Source: Gammaproteobacteria bacterium (GTDB lineage: Bacteria; Pseudomonadota; Gammaproteobacteria; Steroidobacterales; Woeseiaceae). Taken from it: 37,103 bases of DNA. How positions within the stretch are numbered: the stretch's first letter is position 1; each line of letters starts with the position of its first letter. Under the pieces are notes generated by a model. The model did not search any database. It saw nothing but the letters and a program-made list of their open reading frames with translations, and was not told the origin of the DNA. Where the stretch lies: NCBI GenBank assembly GCA_018677555.1, contig JAHHOT010000140.1:1-37103 (forward strand). The letters run 5' to 3'. The translations under genes were made by a program, and so were the position numbers. Of this stretch, positions 8,235 to 16,069 are shown one piece after another.

Positions 8235-8704
8235 GCGGGCTTTTCTTTCGCAGAACTGTCGGTCACGACGGTCTCGGCCTCGGCGCCCTCCGTGGCAATA
8301 ACCGCCTCGCTTCTCGGCAGCACGTCGGTTTCGCGGAAGCGTTCGTCGTCTGCCGGCATGACATCGGTCTCGGAGAAATCCGGGTAGTCCTTGTCATCGT
8401 CAACACCGGTGCCATCGCTTTCATCGTCGTGTGCCGGCGAATAGGTGTCGTCATTATCGTTTCGCGAAACGTATTCCGGCTGCGTGAAAGACGGCTTGCT
8501 CTTGTCGGCATCCGGCTTGATCTTGAGATCACTTCCAAAATCGATCTCTTCCTCGAGCTGGCGCCGCATCACTCGCGTCATGCGGCGGGCCTGGCCAAGC
8601 CAGCTGCCCAGCTGGTTGGCGACGCGCGGCAGCCGCTCCGGGCCCAGTACGATGAGCCCGATCAGGAAAAGAATGATCAGCTCCCAGAAGCCGATGCCGG
8701 ACAC
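8231..8704 (-). CDS. tatB: Sec-independent protein translocase subunit TatB
   Basis: TatB forms the substrate-recognition complex with TatC. Of 157 residues, the first 22 are the short membrane helix MSGIGFWELIILFLIGLIVL followed by the conserved GPERLP hinge, which separates TatB from TatA. The amphipathic helix LGSWLGQARRMTRVMRRQLEEEID follows. The rest, from about residue 60, is a long, very acidic and probably disordered tail rich in Asp and Glu. The gene is 14 bases after tatA and overlaps tatC, giving the standard tatABC order. Confidence 0.95.
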   Translation of the reverse strand: MSGIGFWELIILFLIGLIVLGPERLPRVANQLGSWLGQARRMTRVMRRQLEEEIDFGSDLKIKPDADKSKPSFTQPEYVSRNDNDDTYSPAHDDESDGTGVDDDKDYPDFSETDVMPADDERFRETDVLPRSEAVIATEGAEAETVVTDSSAKEKPA

Positions 8705-8718
8705 AGGACGCTTACCGG

Positions 8719-8955
8719 CTAGCCGCGATTTTCTTTGCTGGGCTCTTCGGCGGGCGTGTTGTCAAAGTCTGCATCCTTCGACTGGTCGCCGATCTGCTCA
8801 GCCGGTTCTTTTTCCGCGTCGTTGACGGCGGAGCGGAATCCCTTTACCGCGCTGCCCAGGTCCGAACCCAGAGTCCGCAATCGCTTGGTGCCGAAAATGG
8901 CCAGCACGATAACCAGGACGATCAACAGCTGGACCGCGCTGATATTGGATAACAT
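8719..8955 (-). CDS. tatA: Sec-independent protein translocase subunit TatA
   Basis: TatA oligomers build the passage for folded Tat substrates. The ATG at 8955 has AGGAG upstream at a normal distance and gives 78 residues starting [20 protein letters not shown]; an upstream in-frame start would add 11 unsupported residues before the helix. The [14 protein letters not shown] hinge and the amphipathic helix ending [12 protein letters not shown] are typical of TatA. The short tail is acidic. In the transcript, GGGG at 8979-8982 can pair with CCCC at 8969-8972, right beside the ribosome-binding site, forming a small hairpin that might tune translation. dtd lies about 110 bases upstream on the same strand. 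Confidence 0.93.
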   Translation of the reverse strand: MLSNISAVQLLIVLVIVLAIFGTKRLRTLGSDLGSAVKGFRSAVNDAEKEPAEQIGDQSKDADFDNTPAEEPSKENRG

Positions 8956-9064
8956 CCGATTTACTCCTGGGGTCAGAGCCCCTTCCATTCACTTTTGCAA
9001 TGATACCCCGCATTCGCGGGCTTGAAACGGTACTGAGGTCACACGCCGATGACAAGCGACAGAA

Positions 9065-9502
9065 TTATGACGTCAGCCAGAACGTCACTGGCCCGTCGTT
9101 GATCAACGCAACCTGCATATTGGCGCCAAACTCACCACTTTCGACCATATCGACACGCTTTTTGCACAAATCGAGCAGTTTTTCGAAGTATTCCTGCCCT
9201 TTTTCGGGCGCAGCGGCCCGCGTGAAGCTCGCGCGCGTGCCCTTTTTCGTGTCGGCGGCCAGGGTAAATTGCGGCACCAGCAGCAAGCCCAGGCTCTCGT
9301 CCTCGAGGCTGCGATTCATGCGCCCCTCTGCATCCGCAAACACCCGGTAAGTCGTTATTCGCTCAGCCAATCGGGCGACGTTCGCGGGCTGGTCGTCGCG
9401 CTGCACGGCCACCAGGACCAGCAGGCCACGGCCGATCTCGCCAATCGTTCGGCCGTCCACCGCCACGCTGGCTTCGGTCACTCGCTGTAACAGGCCAATC
9501 AT
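9065..9502 (-). CDS. dtd: D-aminoacyl-tRNA deacylase
   Basis: Dtd hydrolyses D-amino acids (and glycine mischarged on tRNA-Ala) from tRNA, protecting translation. Starting at the ATG at 9502 gives 145 residues, the family length, with the N-terminal block MIGLLQRVTEASVAVDG; the frame extends nine codons upstream to a TTG that the family does not need. The two active-site motifs are present: PQFTLAAD (usually SQFTL, so Pro replaces Ser here) and the C-terminal NDGPVTFWL carrying the Gly-cisPro motif. The gene precedes tatABC on the same strand with a gap of about 110 bases and may share the transcript. No clear ribosome-binding site is visible at the usual distance. Confidence 0.93.
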   Translation of the reverse strand: MIGLLQRVTEASVAVDGRTIGEIGRGLLVLVAVQRDDQPANVARLAERITTYRVFADAEGRMNRSLEDESLGLLLVPQFTLAADTKKGTRASFTRAAAPEKGQEYFEKLLDLCKKRVDMVESGEFGANMQVALINDGPVTFWLTS

Positions 9503-9846
9503 GCGTTTCGTCAGCTCCGGCGATACCAATTTGTCCGCCCATCATGCAATAACTGGGGCTTCGGCGGCAGCCCGCTCATGGCAATCTGCAGGAACGGGCA
9601 GGTGGACCCGCCGCCGGAGCAGGGAACGCGCCGGTGCCGACGGCTGCCCGACCCAGGGATGGGTGGTCCCGGTCTCCGGACCGGGGCCTCTGTTTGGTCC
9701 GAAAAGAGCGTGATATTCCACTAGAGGACAAAAAGTCGCGATGAAATAAATATTAATTTCCACAAACATAGAAAAAATATAAATGTGGAATTATTGGATT
9801 ATTTTATGCGAATTGGTGTATAAATGTGGGATAATATTTCATCCGC
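9503..9846. other. Non-coding gap with GC hairpin and AT-rich patch
   Basis: No credible gene is present between dtd and the REP pair. At 9668-9685 there is a perfect 7-bp stem (CCCGGTC/GACCGGG) with loop TCCG; it has no T-run on either side strong enough to call a terminator. From 9741 to 9840 the sequence is 78% A+T by my count, in sharp contrast to its surroundings. Within this patch TATAAATGTGG occurs at 9778-9788 and 9819-9829, and a related inverted form, TTCCACAAACATA, at 9757-9769. The patch lies upstream of the TRAP binding-protein gene and may hold its promoter and operators, or be a remnant of acquired DNA. Confidence 0.7.
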
Positions 9847-9914
9847 CGTAGGAGCGGCGCCCCCGCCGCGACCACCAGCACAGCTCTCAGTCGCGGCGAC
9901 GGCGCCGCTCCTGC
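9847..9914. repeat. REP-like inverted pair, copy 1
   Basis: The left arm (CGTAGGAGCGGCGCCCCCGC at 9847) and right arm (GCGGCGACGGCGCCGCTCCT ending 9912) are imperfect complements around a spacer of about 25 bases. The same pair recurs near 18.4 kb and 24.85 kb, and a single arm near 37.08 kb. It lies between the AT-rich patch and the TRAP binding-protein start. This size and form match the paired REP elements (BIMEs) known from Pseudomonas and Xanthomonas relatives. Confidence 0.85.
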
Positions 9915-9991
9915 ATCAGGGTCACCTTACGGCGGTTGCAGTCTGGTGCCCTGTCTCTAAACTAGCCCGGTCCGAAACTGGCGGGAAATCC

Positions 9992-11095
9992 ATGAAACGA
10001 CGCGAATTTGTATCCGGCCTCGGGCTGGCGGCGGGCCTCAGTGCCTGCGGCAGTCCCGATTCGACCGGCCAGGCAGGCAGCGAGCGGTCGCAGGAGACCT
10101 TCCGCTGGAATATGGTCACTTCCTGGCCGCCGGGTCTGCCGGGCACCGGCGTAGGCGCGCAGAAGGTGGCGCGCCGGATCGAGGCAGCGTCGAACGGTCG
10201 GCTCCGGATCAAGGTTTACGCCGGTGGCGAGCTGGTGCCGGCGCTTGAAGTCTTCGATGCGGTGCGGTCGGGAACGGCGCAGATGGGTCACGACGCGTCC
10301 TACTACCATCGCGGCAAAGTTGCCGCGGCGCAGTACTTCACCTGTATCCCGTTCGGGCTCAATGCGCAGGAAATGAATGCATGGATGTACTGGGGCGGCG
10401 GCCTGGAGCTGTGGCAGGAACTGTTCGCACCGTTCGGCATCGTGCCGTTCCCGGTCGGCAACACCGGGGTGCAGATGGCCGGCTGGTTCAACAAGGAGAT
10501 CATTTCGGTCGACGATCTCGCCGGCCTGAAGATTCGCATGCCGGGTCTCGGCGGTGAAGTCATGCAGCGCGCTGGCGCGGTGCAGGTGACCGTTCCCGGT
10601 TCCGAGATTTTCACGTCGCTGCAATCCGGCGCAATCGATGCGGCAGAATGGATTGGCCCTTACAACGATGTATCGCTCGGCCTGCACAAGGCGGCACAGT
10701 ACTACTACTATCCCGGCTGGCACGAACCAGGCCCCGTGATCGAGTGCCTCGTCAACAAGAGTGCCTGGGAATCCTTGCCGGCCGATTTGCAGCAGATCGT
10801 GAAGCTGGCCTGCCAGGCGGGCGTCGTCGACATGCAGGCGGAGTACGACTGGGGCAATGCACAGGCATTGAAGCAATTGCAGGACGATCCCAACGTCGAC
10901 ATCCGGCCGCTGCCAAAAGATGTGCTGGACACGTTACGCGCTTTTTCGCGCGAAGCGGTGAATGAGATGTCAGTCAACGACGAGTTCGCTGCGCGCTTGC
11001 AGGCATCCTTCGATGCCTTCCAGGAACTGTCGTCCGTGAACCAGTCGGTTGGCGAGACGGCCTACATCAACTACCGCGTCGGTCTTTGCAGCTGA
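9992..11095 (+). CDS. TRAP transporter substrate-binding protein (DctP family), Tat-type lipoprotein
   Basis: The extracytoplasmic binding protein of a tripartite ATP-independent periplasmic transporter. From the ATG at 9992 there are 367 residues. The N-terminus MKRREFVSGLGLAAGLSACG combines a twin-arginine motif (RREF) with a lipobox ending in Cys20, so it is probably a Tat-exported lipoprotein. The frame is open for 56 codons further upstream, but that stretch translates the REP element and is not credible. The mature part carries DctP features: VTSWPPGLPG, AGGELVPALEVFDAVRSG, WFNKEI, DLAGLKIRMPG, GEIFTSLQSGAIDAAEW-like text and YYYPGWHEPG. Together these resemble the 2-oxo-acid/TakP and mannitol-type subgroup. 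The permease genes dctQ and dctM lie on the opposite strand and converge on it, instead of the usual single operon. The ligand cannot be assigned. Confidence 0.9.
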   Translation: MKRREFVSGLGLAAGLSACGSPDSTGQAGSERSQETFRWNMVTSWPPGLPGTGVGAQKVARRIEAASNGRLRIKVYAGGELVPALEVFDAVRSGTAQMGHDASYYHRGKVAAAQYFTCIPFGLNAQEMNAWMYWGGGLELWQELFAPFGIVPFPVGNTGVQMAGWFNKEIISVDDLAGLKIRMPGLGGEVMQRAGAVQVTVPGSEIFTSLQSGAIDAAEWIGPYNDVSLGLHKAAQYYYYPGWHEPGPVIECLVNKSAWESLPADLQQIVKLACQAGVVDMQAEYDWGNAQALKQLQDDPNVDIRPLPKDVLDTLRAFSREAVNEMSVNDEFAARLQASFDAFQELSSVNQSVGETAYINYRVGLCS

Positions 11096-11112
11096 CCAGG
11101 GACTGACCCGGG

Positions 11113-11262
11113 TTACTCTGGCGCTTCGCCGAAAATGATGGCGGCCGGTGCCAGCAGCATCGCGAAGACGCCGAAGAGAAGAAGAACGCAGTGCGCACGC
11201 GTGCGTCCCGGAGCATCGTCCAGAGATTTTTCAGTGTTGTCTTTTTCGTTTCTCCGCGTCAT
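11113..11262 (-). CDS. Possible 49-residue single-span membrane protein after dctM
   Basis: An ATG at 11262, 12 bases after the dctM stop, opens a 49-codon frame ending in TAA at 11113. The product begins MTRRNEKDNTEKSLDD, a charged segment, and continues to a single hydrophobic span, CVLLLFGVFAMLLAPAAIIFG, near the C-terminus, ending EAPE. This charged-then-hydrophobic pattern is what a small inner-membrane protein looks like and is not expected by chance in a non-coding gap. No strong ribosome-binding site is seen, but the short distance from dctM allows coupled translation. I recognise no family. It could be an accessory subunit of the TRAP permease. It nearly fills the gap between the converging dctM and binding-protein genes. 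Confidence 0.5.
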   Translation of the reverse strand: MTRRNEKDNTEKSLDDAPGRTRAHCVLLLFGVFAMLLAPAAIIFGEAPE

Positions 11263-11274
11263 CGTCAGCAGAGA

Positions 11275-12654
11275 TTATGGCCCGTAAATTTTCGCCGGCA
11301 ACCAGGTGGCAATCTCCGGAAATGCAGCGAGTATCAGCAACGCCAGCAGTTGTATACCGACGAACGGTATGACGCCGCGATAAATCTGACCGGTCGACAC
11401 CGAGTCCGGGGCGACGCCACGCAGGTAAAACAGTGCGAAACCGAACGGCGGCGTGAGGAACGAGGTCTGCAGGTTGATGGCGATCATGATGCCCAGCCAG
11501 ACCGGGTCGAGACCCATCGCCAGCAGCACCGGCCCGACGATGGGCACGACGACGAACGTTATTTCAATGAAATCGAGAACGAATCCGAGCAGAAACATCA
11601 CCAGCATCACCACCATCACCGCGCCAACGACGCCGCCCGGCAGCGACTCGAGCACTGCGCGTACGCCGTCGTCGCCACCGTAGCCGCGAAACACGAGCGA
11701 AAAGATCGACGCGCCAATCAGGATCAGAAACACCATGCTGCTGATGCGCAGCGTGCCGCGCATGATTTCCTGGAGCCGCCGTAAGTTCAGCGCGCGACGC
11801 TGCAACGCAATGAGCAGCGCCCCCATGGCACCGACGCCGGCAGCTTCGGTCGGTGTTGCGAAGCCGCCCAGGATCGAACCGAGCACCGCGAGAATCAGCG
11901 CCAGCGGCGGGATGAGGGCGTTCAGCAATCGGCCGACGGACACACGTTCGTCGGGCGAGCGCTCGTGAGCCGGCATTGCGGCGGGCCTGAATGCAGCGAC
12001 AATCAACAGGTAAAGGACGTAAAGGCCGACCAGCATCAGGCCGGGCAACAACGCCCCGGCGAACAGATCACCCACCGATACGGTTTTCGGCGAAAAGTTA
12101 CCCTGGGCCAGCTGCGCCTGCTGGTAGGCCGATGACATGACGTCACCAAGCATGACGAGGATGATGGACGGCGGGATGATCTGGCCGAGCGTGCCCGAGG
12201 CACAGATCGTGCCGGTCGCGATTTCCGTCGAGTAGCCACGCTTCAGCATCGTTGGCAACGACAGCAAACCCATGGTCACCACGGTCGCGCCGACGATGCC
12301 GGTGCTTGCCGCGAGCAACATGCCGACGACCGTTACGGAAATCCCGAGGCCGCCGCGCAGGCGGCCGAACAGGGAGCTGAGCGTATCGAGCAGGTCCTCC
12401 GCGATCTTCGCCCGCTCGAGAGTAATACCCATGAAAACGAATAGCGGCACTGCAACGAGCGTTTCGTTGGTCATGATGCCGAATACGCGGCTCGGCAACC
12501 CGGAAAGAAACGCACCCTCGAACCCGCCGCCCACCACACCGAACAATGCGAAAATCAACGCCGTGCCGCCGAGTGAAAAGGCGACCGGAAAACCCGCGAG
12601 CAGCAGCACTATGACCGCCAGGAAAAGGAGAAACGCGACCCACTCCATCGTCAC
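11275..12654 (-). CDS. dctM: TRAP transporter large permease subunit (DctM)
   Basis: The sodium-coupled transport channel of a TRAP system. The 459-residue product is hydrophobic throughout with roughly 12 membrane segments, normal for DctM. Typical segments are LLLAGFPVAFSLGG, VPLFVFMGITLERAKIAEDLL, GIVGATVVTMGLLSLPTML, ICASGTLGQIIPPSIILV and the late LQTSFLTPPFGFALFYLRGV. The start is GTG at 12654 (ATG two codons later is possible). It overlaps the dctQ stop in a GTGA arrangement, so the two subunits are translationally coupled. It presumably works with the binding protein encoded on the opposite strand just beyond it. Confidence 0.94.
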   Translation of the reverse strand: MTMEWVAFLLFLAVIVLLLAGFPVAFSLGGTALIFALFGVVGGGFEGAFLSGLPSRVFGIMTNETLVAVPLFVFMGITLERAKIAEDLLDTLSSLFGRLRGGLGISVTVVGMLLAASTGIVGATVVTMGLLSLPTMLKRGYSTEIATGTICASGTLGQIIPPSIILVMLGDVMSSAYQQAQLAQGNFSPKTVSVGDLFAGALLPGLMLVGLYVLYLLIVAAFRPAAMPAHERSPDERVSVGRLLNALIPPLALILAVLGSILGGFATPTEAAGVGAMGALLIALQRRALNLRRLQEIMRGTLRISSMVFLILIGASIFSLVFRGYGGDDGVRAVLESLPGGVVGAVMVVMLVMFLLGFVLDFIEITFVVVPIVGPVLLAMGLDPVWLGIMIAINLQTSFLTPPFGFALFYLRGVAPDSVSTGQIYRGVIPFVGIQLLALLILAAFPEIATWLPAKIYGP

Positions 12655-13160
12655 TGGTTCCTGAATGTGCGAACCGAACCCAGCAGCAGGGAAACGCCTT
12701 GCAGCGCGACGGTAAGCGGCATCAGCAGCAAGATCGATTTCAGCAACGGTATGAATGGGTAGGGCAACCCTCCCGCGTCCCGCGATACCTCCTGGTCGGT
12801 CCAGGACGCGCTAACGTAGCTCCAGGACTCGAAAAACAGGAAGCCGCAAACGGGAAAAATGAATATGACGACGCCGATTGCATTGACCAGGGCCTGGCGG
12901 CGTGCGGGCATGCTGCGATAGAAAACATCGACGCGCACGTGTTCTTCGCGCTGCAGTGTGTAGGCTGCACCGAGCATGAAGACGCTGGCGTGCATCCAGG
13001 TCACCGACTCCTGCAGCCAGATCACGCCGATGTCGAAGGCATAGCGCAATACGACGATGACAAAGGTCATCAGTACCATTGCCAGCGTAAGCCAGGCGGT
13101 AGCCCGTCCCAGTGCGACGCTGAAAGAGTCGATTCGTGACGCGGCTGTTACGCTTGACAT
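12651..13160 (-). CDS. dctQ: TRAP transporter small permease subunit (DctQ)
   Basis: The four-helix small membrane subunit that pairs with DctM. The ATG at 13160 gives 169 residues beginning MSSVTAASRIDSF; the longer upstream frame would run back into trkH and is rejected. Helices are at about 20-40 (WLTLAMVLMTFVIVVLRY), 50-70 (TWMHASVFMLGAAYTL), 90-110 and 135-160, with the family block REEHVRVDVFY between the second and third. The ATG shares one base with the TGA of trkH (TGATG), so translation of this transporter is linked to that of the potassium transporter subunit. Its stop overlaps the dctM start. Confidence 0.92.
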   Translation of the reverse strand: MSSVTAASRIDSFSVALGRATAWLTLAMVLMTFVIVVLRYAFDIGVIWLQESVTWMHASVFMLGAAYTLQREEHVRVDVFYRSMPARRQALVNAIGVVIFIFPVCGFLFFESWSYVSASWTDQEVSRDAGGLPYPFIPLLKSILLLMPLTVALQGVSLLLGSVRTFRNQ

Positions 13161-14611
13161 CAGCGCCGCCAGAACGTCGGCGTTATGAGTACCAGCAGCG
13201 TGAATATCTCGAGCCGGCCCATCAGCATTCCGACGACTGCCAGCCATTTAGCCGAATCGGAGACCGACATAAAGCCGGTGGCGACATCGCCGAGCCCTGG
13301 CCCGAGATTGTTGAGCGTTGCCGCAGTCGCGGAAAACGCGGTGACCTGGTCCATACCCGTACTGAGCATCCCCAGCATGAGAAAGCCGAATACGACGATG
13401 TAAATTGAGAAAAATCCCCACACGGCATCGACGACGCGAATGGGCACCGCGCCGTGCCCGAGTTTTACCGGGATCTCGGCACTCGGGTGCACCAGGCGGG
13501 TAATTTCGCGTACACCCTGTTTGAAAACGAGCAGGCAGCGAATGACCTTGATGCCACCTGCCGTCGATCCCGCGCATCCGCCGATAAAGCTCGCGAAAAT
13601 CAGCAGGACGGGCAGCGCGCCGGGCCAGGTCGCGTAGTTTGCCGTCGTAAAACCGGTTGTTGTCGCAATAGAGACGGCCTGGAACACCCCGTTGATAAAC
13701 GCATCGCCGGTAGTTCGGTAGGTGCCGAACGCCATCAGGCTGACGGTAATGACCAGCGCCAGCACGGCCAGCAGGCCACAGTAGGTTCGGAACTCCGGAT
13801 CCTGGTTGTAATGACCTACCGACACGTTGCGCCACGCAAAGAAGTGCAGCGAGAAATTGATTCCGGCAAGGAACATGAACACGATCGCGACGAGGTCGAT
13901 GGCAGTGCTGTTGAAGTAGCCGACGCTAAGGTCGTGCGTCGAAAATCCACCGATCGCCACGGTCGAAAATGCGTGGCACAGTGCATCGAATGGCCCCATG
14001 CCCGCAAACCAGTAACCCAGGCCGCACAGGATCGTAAACCCGAGGTAGACGTACCATAGCGCCTTCGCCGTCTCGGTAATGCGCGGTGTCAACTTGGTGT
14101 CTTTCACCGGGCCCGGTGTTTCCGCGCGATAAAGCTGCATGCCTCCGATGCCCAGCATCGGCAATACGGCGACGGCCAAAACGATAATACCCATTCCACC
14201 GAGCCACTGCAGCTGCTGGCGGTAATAGAGAATCGAGCGTGGCAACAGGTCCAGGCCGGTGAGAATCGTTGCGCCCGTGGTCGTCAGGCCGGACATCGAT
14301 TCGAATATTGCATCGGTCAGCGTGATTTCCGGACTTTCCGCGAGGTAAAGCGGCGCGGCGCCGAAGGTGCCAAGCACAGTCCAGAAAGACGCGACGACGA
14401 GAAAGCCATCGCGCAATCGCAGGTCCTTGCGCGAATTGCGAACCGGCAACCAGATAATGCAACCGGCCAGGAGCGTCAGGCCGAAGCTTTCCAGGAAGTG
14501 CAACCACGAGCCGTCTTTGTAAATGATGCTCACCAGCACAGGCGGCAGCATCGTAAGGCTGAACATCATCAGCAACAAACCGAGAATGCGCTGTACTGTG
14601 GTCCAGTTCAT
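13160..14611 (-). CDS. trkH: Trk potassium uptake system membrane subunit TrkH
   Basis: TrkH is the potassium-conducting subunit of the Trk system, controlled by cytosolic TrkA. The product has 483 residues, the normal length, with repeated membrane-pore-membrane units. Pore-loop text is recognisable at SMSGLTTTGATIL, HAFSTVAIGGFST, AVSIATTTGFTTAN and TAATLNNLGPGLG, each with the central glycine that lines the selectivity filter. The segment FIGGCAGSTAGGIKVIR is also a family hallmark. It lies 39 bases after trkA in the same direction, and its TGA overlaps the start of dctQ by one base. Confidence 0.96.
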   Translation of the reverse strand: MNWTTVQRILGLLLMMFSLTMLPPVLVSIIYKDGSWLHFLESFGLTLLAGCIIWLPVRNSRKDLRLRDGFLVVASFWTVLGTFGAAPLYLAESPEITLTDAIFESMSGLTTTGATILTGLDLLPRSILYYRQQLQWLGGMGIIVLAVAVLPMLGIGGMQLYRAETPGPVKDTKLTPRITETAKALWYVYLGFTILCGLGYWFAGMGPFDALCHAFSTVAIGGFSTHDLSVGYFNSTAIDLVAIVFMFLAGINFSLHFFAWRNVSVGHYNQDPEFRTYCGLLAVLALVITVSLMAFGTYRTTGDAFINGVFQAVSIATTTGFTTANYATWPGALPVLLIFASFIGGCAGSTAGGIKVIRCLLVFKQGVREITRLVHPSAEIPVKLGHGAVPIRVVDAVWGFFSIYIVVFGFLMLGMLSTGMDQVTAFSATAATLNNLGPGLGDVATGFMSVSDSAKWLAVVGMLMGRLEIFTLLVLITPTFWRR

Positions 14612-14650
14612 CCGCCTTCCACTGTTCTGTTGCCGATTCCGTCTGTCCGA

Positions 14651-16027
14651 TCAGATAAAAGACACGCCAACCTGAAACAGGTTTTCGAGTTTCTCGATCT
14701 TGCGACGGTCCGTCATGAACATGATGACATGGTCGTCGGTTTCGACCATGGAGTCATGGTGCGCGATGATGACCTGGTCGCCGCGTACCAGTGCGATGAT
14801 GTTGGTGCCGCGCGGCAGGTCGATATCCTCGATCTTGCGGCCGACTACCTTGGAGTCGTTTTCCGAACCATGCGCGATCGCCTCCATTGCCTCGGCGGCG
14901 CCACGACGAAGGGAGTGCACCTTGACGACATCGCCGCGACGCACGTGCGCGAGCAGGGAACCGATCGTGACCTGTTGAGGCGAGATCGCGATGTCGATGC
15001 TGCCGGACTCCACGAGTTCCGCGTACGACGGCCGATTGATCAATGCCATCACCTTGTTGGCGCCAAGTCGCTTCGCGAGCATCGCCGACAATATATTGGC
15101 TTCCTCAGCGTTGGTGAGCGCGCAGAATACATCGGCGTTGTCGATATTTTCTTCCAGCAGCAGCTCTTCGTCGGCCGCGTCACCAACCAGCACGATGGCC
15201 TTGTTGAGGCGTTCCGATATGGTCTTGGCTCGCTCCGGGTTGCGCTCGATGATCTTGACCTGGTTGGTTTGCTCGAGAGCAAGCGCAAGTCGCACGCCGA
15301 TGTTGCCGCCGCCGGCGATTACAACCCGCCGGACCGGGTCTTCCAGCTTGCGCATCTCGCTCAGGAATACACGAATGTCCTGGCGCGCCGCGATGAAGAA
15401 GACCTCGTCGCCCTCTTCGATCGTGGTGTCGCCATCCGGTAGCAAAGCCTTGCCGCCGCGGTAGATTGCCGCGATGCGGCCCTCGGTATTCGGGATGTGT
15501 TCTTTCAACGCGGATATTTTTTGCCCCACCAGCAATCCGTCGCGGTCGACACGTGCACCGACCAGCCGTACGCGCCCGTTGGCGAACTCGAGTACCTGTA
15601 GCGAACCCGGGTAGAGGATCAGCTGTTCGATGTATTCGCAAACGAGCTGCTCCGGGCTGATGCGCACGTCAACCGGAATCGCGTCCTGCATGAACAGCTT
15701 TTTGGCACCCATATACTCGGCGGAGCGAATGCGCGCGATCTTCGTCGGGGTGTGGTACAGCGTGTATGCGACCTGGCAAGCGACCATGTTGGTTTCGTCG
15801 GTATTGGTCAGCGCCACGATGATGTCCGCATCGTTTGCGCCGGCACGTTCAAGTACTTCCGGGTAGGCGGCATGTCCGACAACGGTGCGAATATCGAGCC
15901 TGTCCTGCAGCTCGCGCAGAACCTCGGGGCGCATGTCGACGACGGTGACTTCGTTAGCCTCTTCACGTGACAGATGGTAGGCAGCCGATGAACCGACCTG
16001 CCCCGCACCCAGTATTAGTATTTTCAT
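14651..16027 (-). CDS. trkA: Trk system peripheral regulator TrkA
   Basis: TrkA is a cytosolic, nucleotide-binding gating ring for TrkH. The 458-residue product has the duplicated layout of full-length TrkA. A first Rossmann (RCK-N) domain opens with ILILGAGQVGSS at residues 3-14 and its acidic sugar-binding residue lies in TVVDMRPE. An RCK-C domain follows, then a second Rossmann domain opening with VVIAGGGNIGVRLA near residue 235, and a second RCK-C domain at the C-terminus. NAD(H) and ATP/ADP binding are known for the family. The gene follows uvrD by 42 bases and precedes trkH by 39 on the same strand. Confidence 0.96.
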   Translation of the reverse strand: MKILILGAGQVGSSAAYHLSREEANEVTVVDMRPEVLRELQDRLDIRTVVGHAAYPEVLERAGANDADIIVALTNTDETNMVACQVAYTLYHTPTKIARIRSAEYMGAKKLFMQDAIPVDVRISPEQLVCEYIEQLILYPGSLQVLEFANGRVRLVGARVDRDGLLVGQKISALKEHIPNTEGRIAAIYRGGKALLPDGDTTIEEGDEVFFIAARQDIRVFLSEMRKLEDPVRRVVIAGGGNIGVRLALALEQTNQVKIIERNPERAKTISERLNKAIVLVGDAADEELLLEENIDNADVFCALTNAEEANILSAMLAKRLGANKVMALINRPSYAELVESGSIDIAISPQQVTIGSLLAHVRRGDVVKVHSLRRGAAEAMEAIAHGSENDSKVVGRKIEDIDLPRGTNIIALVRGDQVIIAHHDSMVETDDHVIMFMTDRRKIEKLENLFQVGVSFI

Positions 16028-16069
16028 GTTGTTGCCAAGGCTCTGGTTTGCGTCACCGCGGGCGCTATC

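Noticed and set aside
9010..9030. CCCGC/GCGGG hairpin after dtd considered as a terminator
   Set aside because: Short stem and no T-run on the minus strand, so it cannot be called an intrinsic terminator.
9542..9769. 75-codon minus-strand open frame in the gap after dtd
   Set aside because: No family resemblance, no ribosome-binding site, and it runs across the GC hairpin and into the AT-rich patch.
9824..9991. 56-codon in-frame extension at the N-terminus of the TRAP binding protein
   Set aside because: It translates the AT-rich edge and the REP pair, and would bury a clear Tat/lipoprotein signal sequence starting at 9992.
14498..15442. 314-codon plus-strand open frame over trkH/trkA
   Set aside because: Antisense shadow of trkA; low-complexity Asp/His/Arg text without domains.
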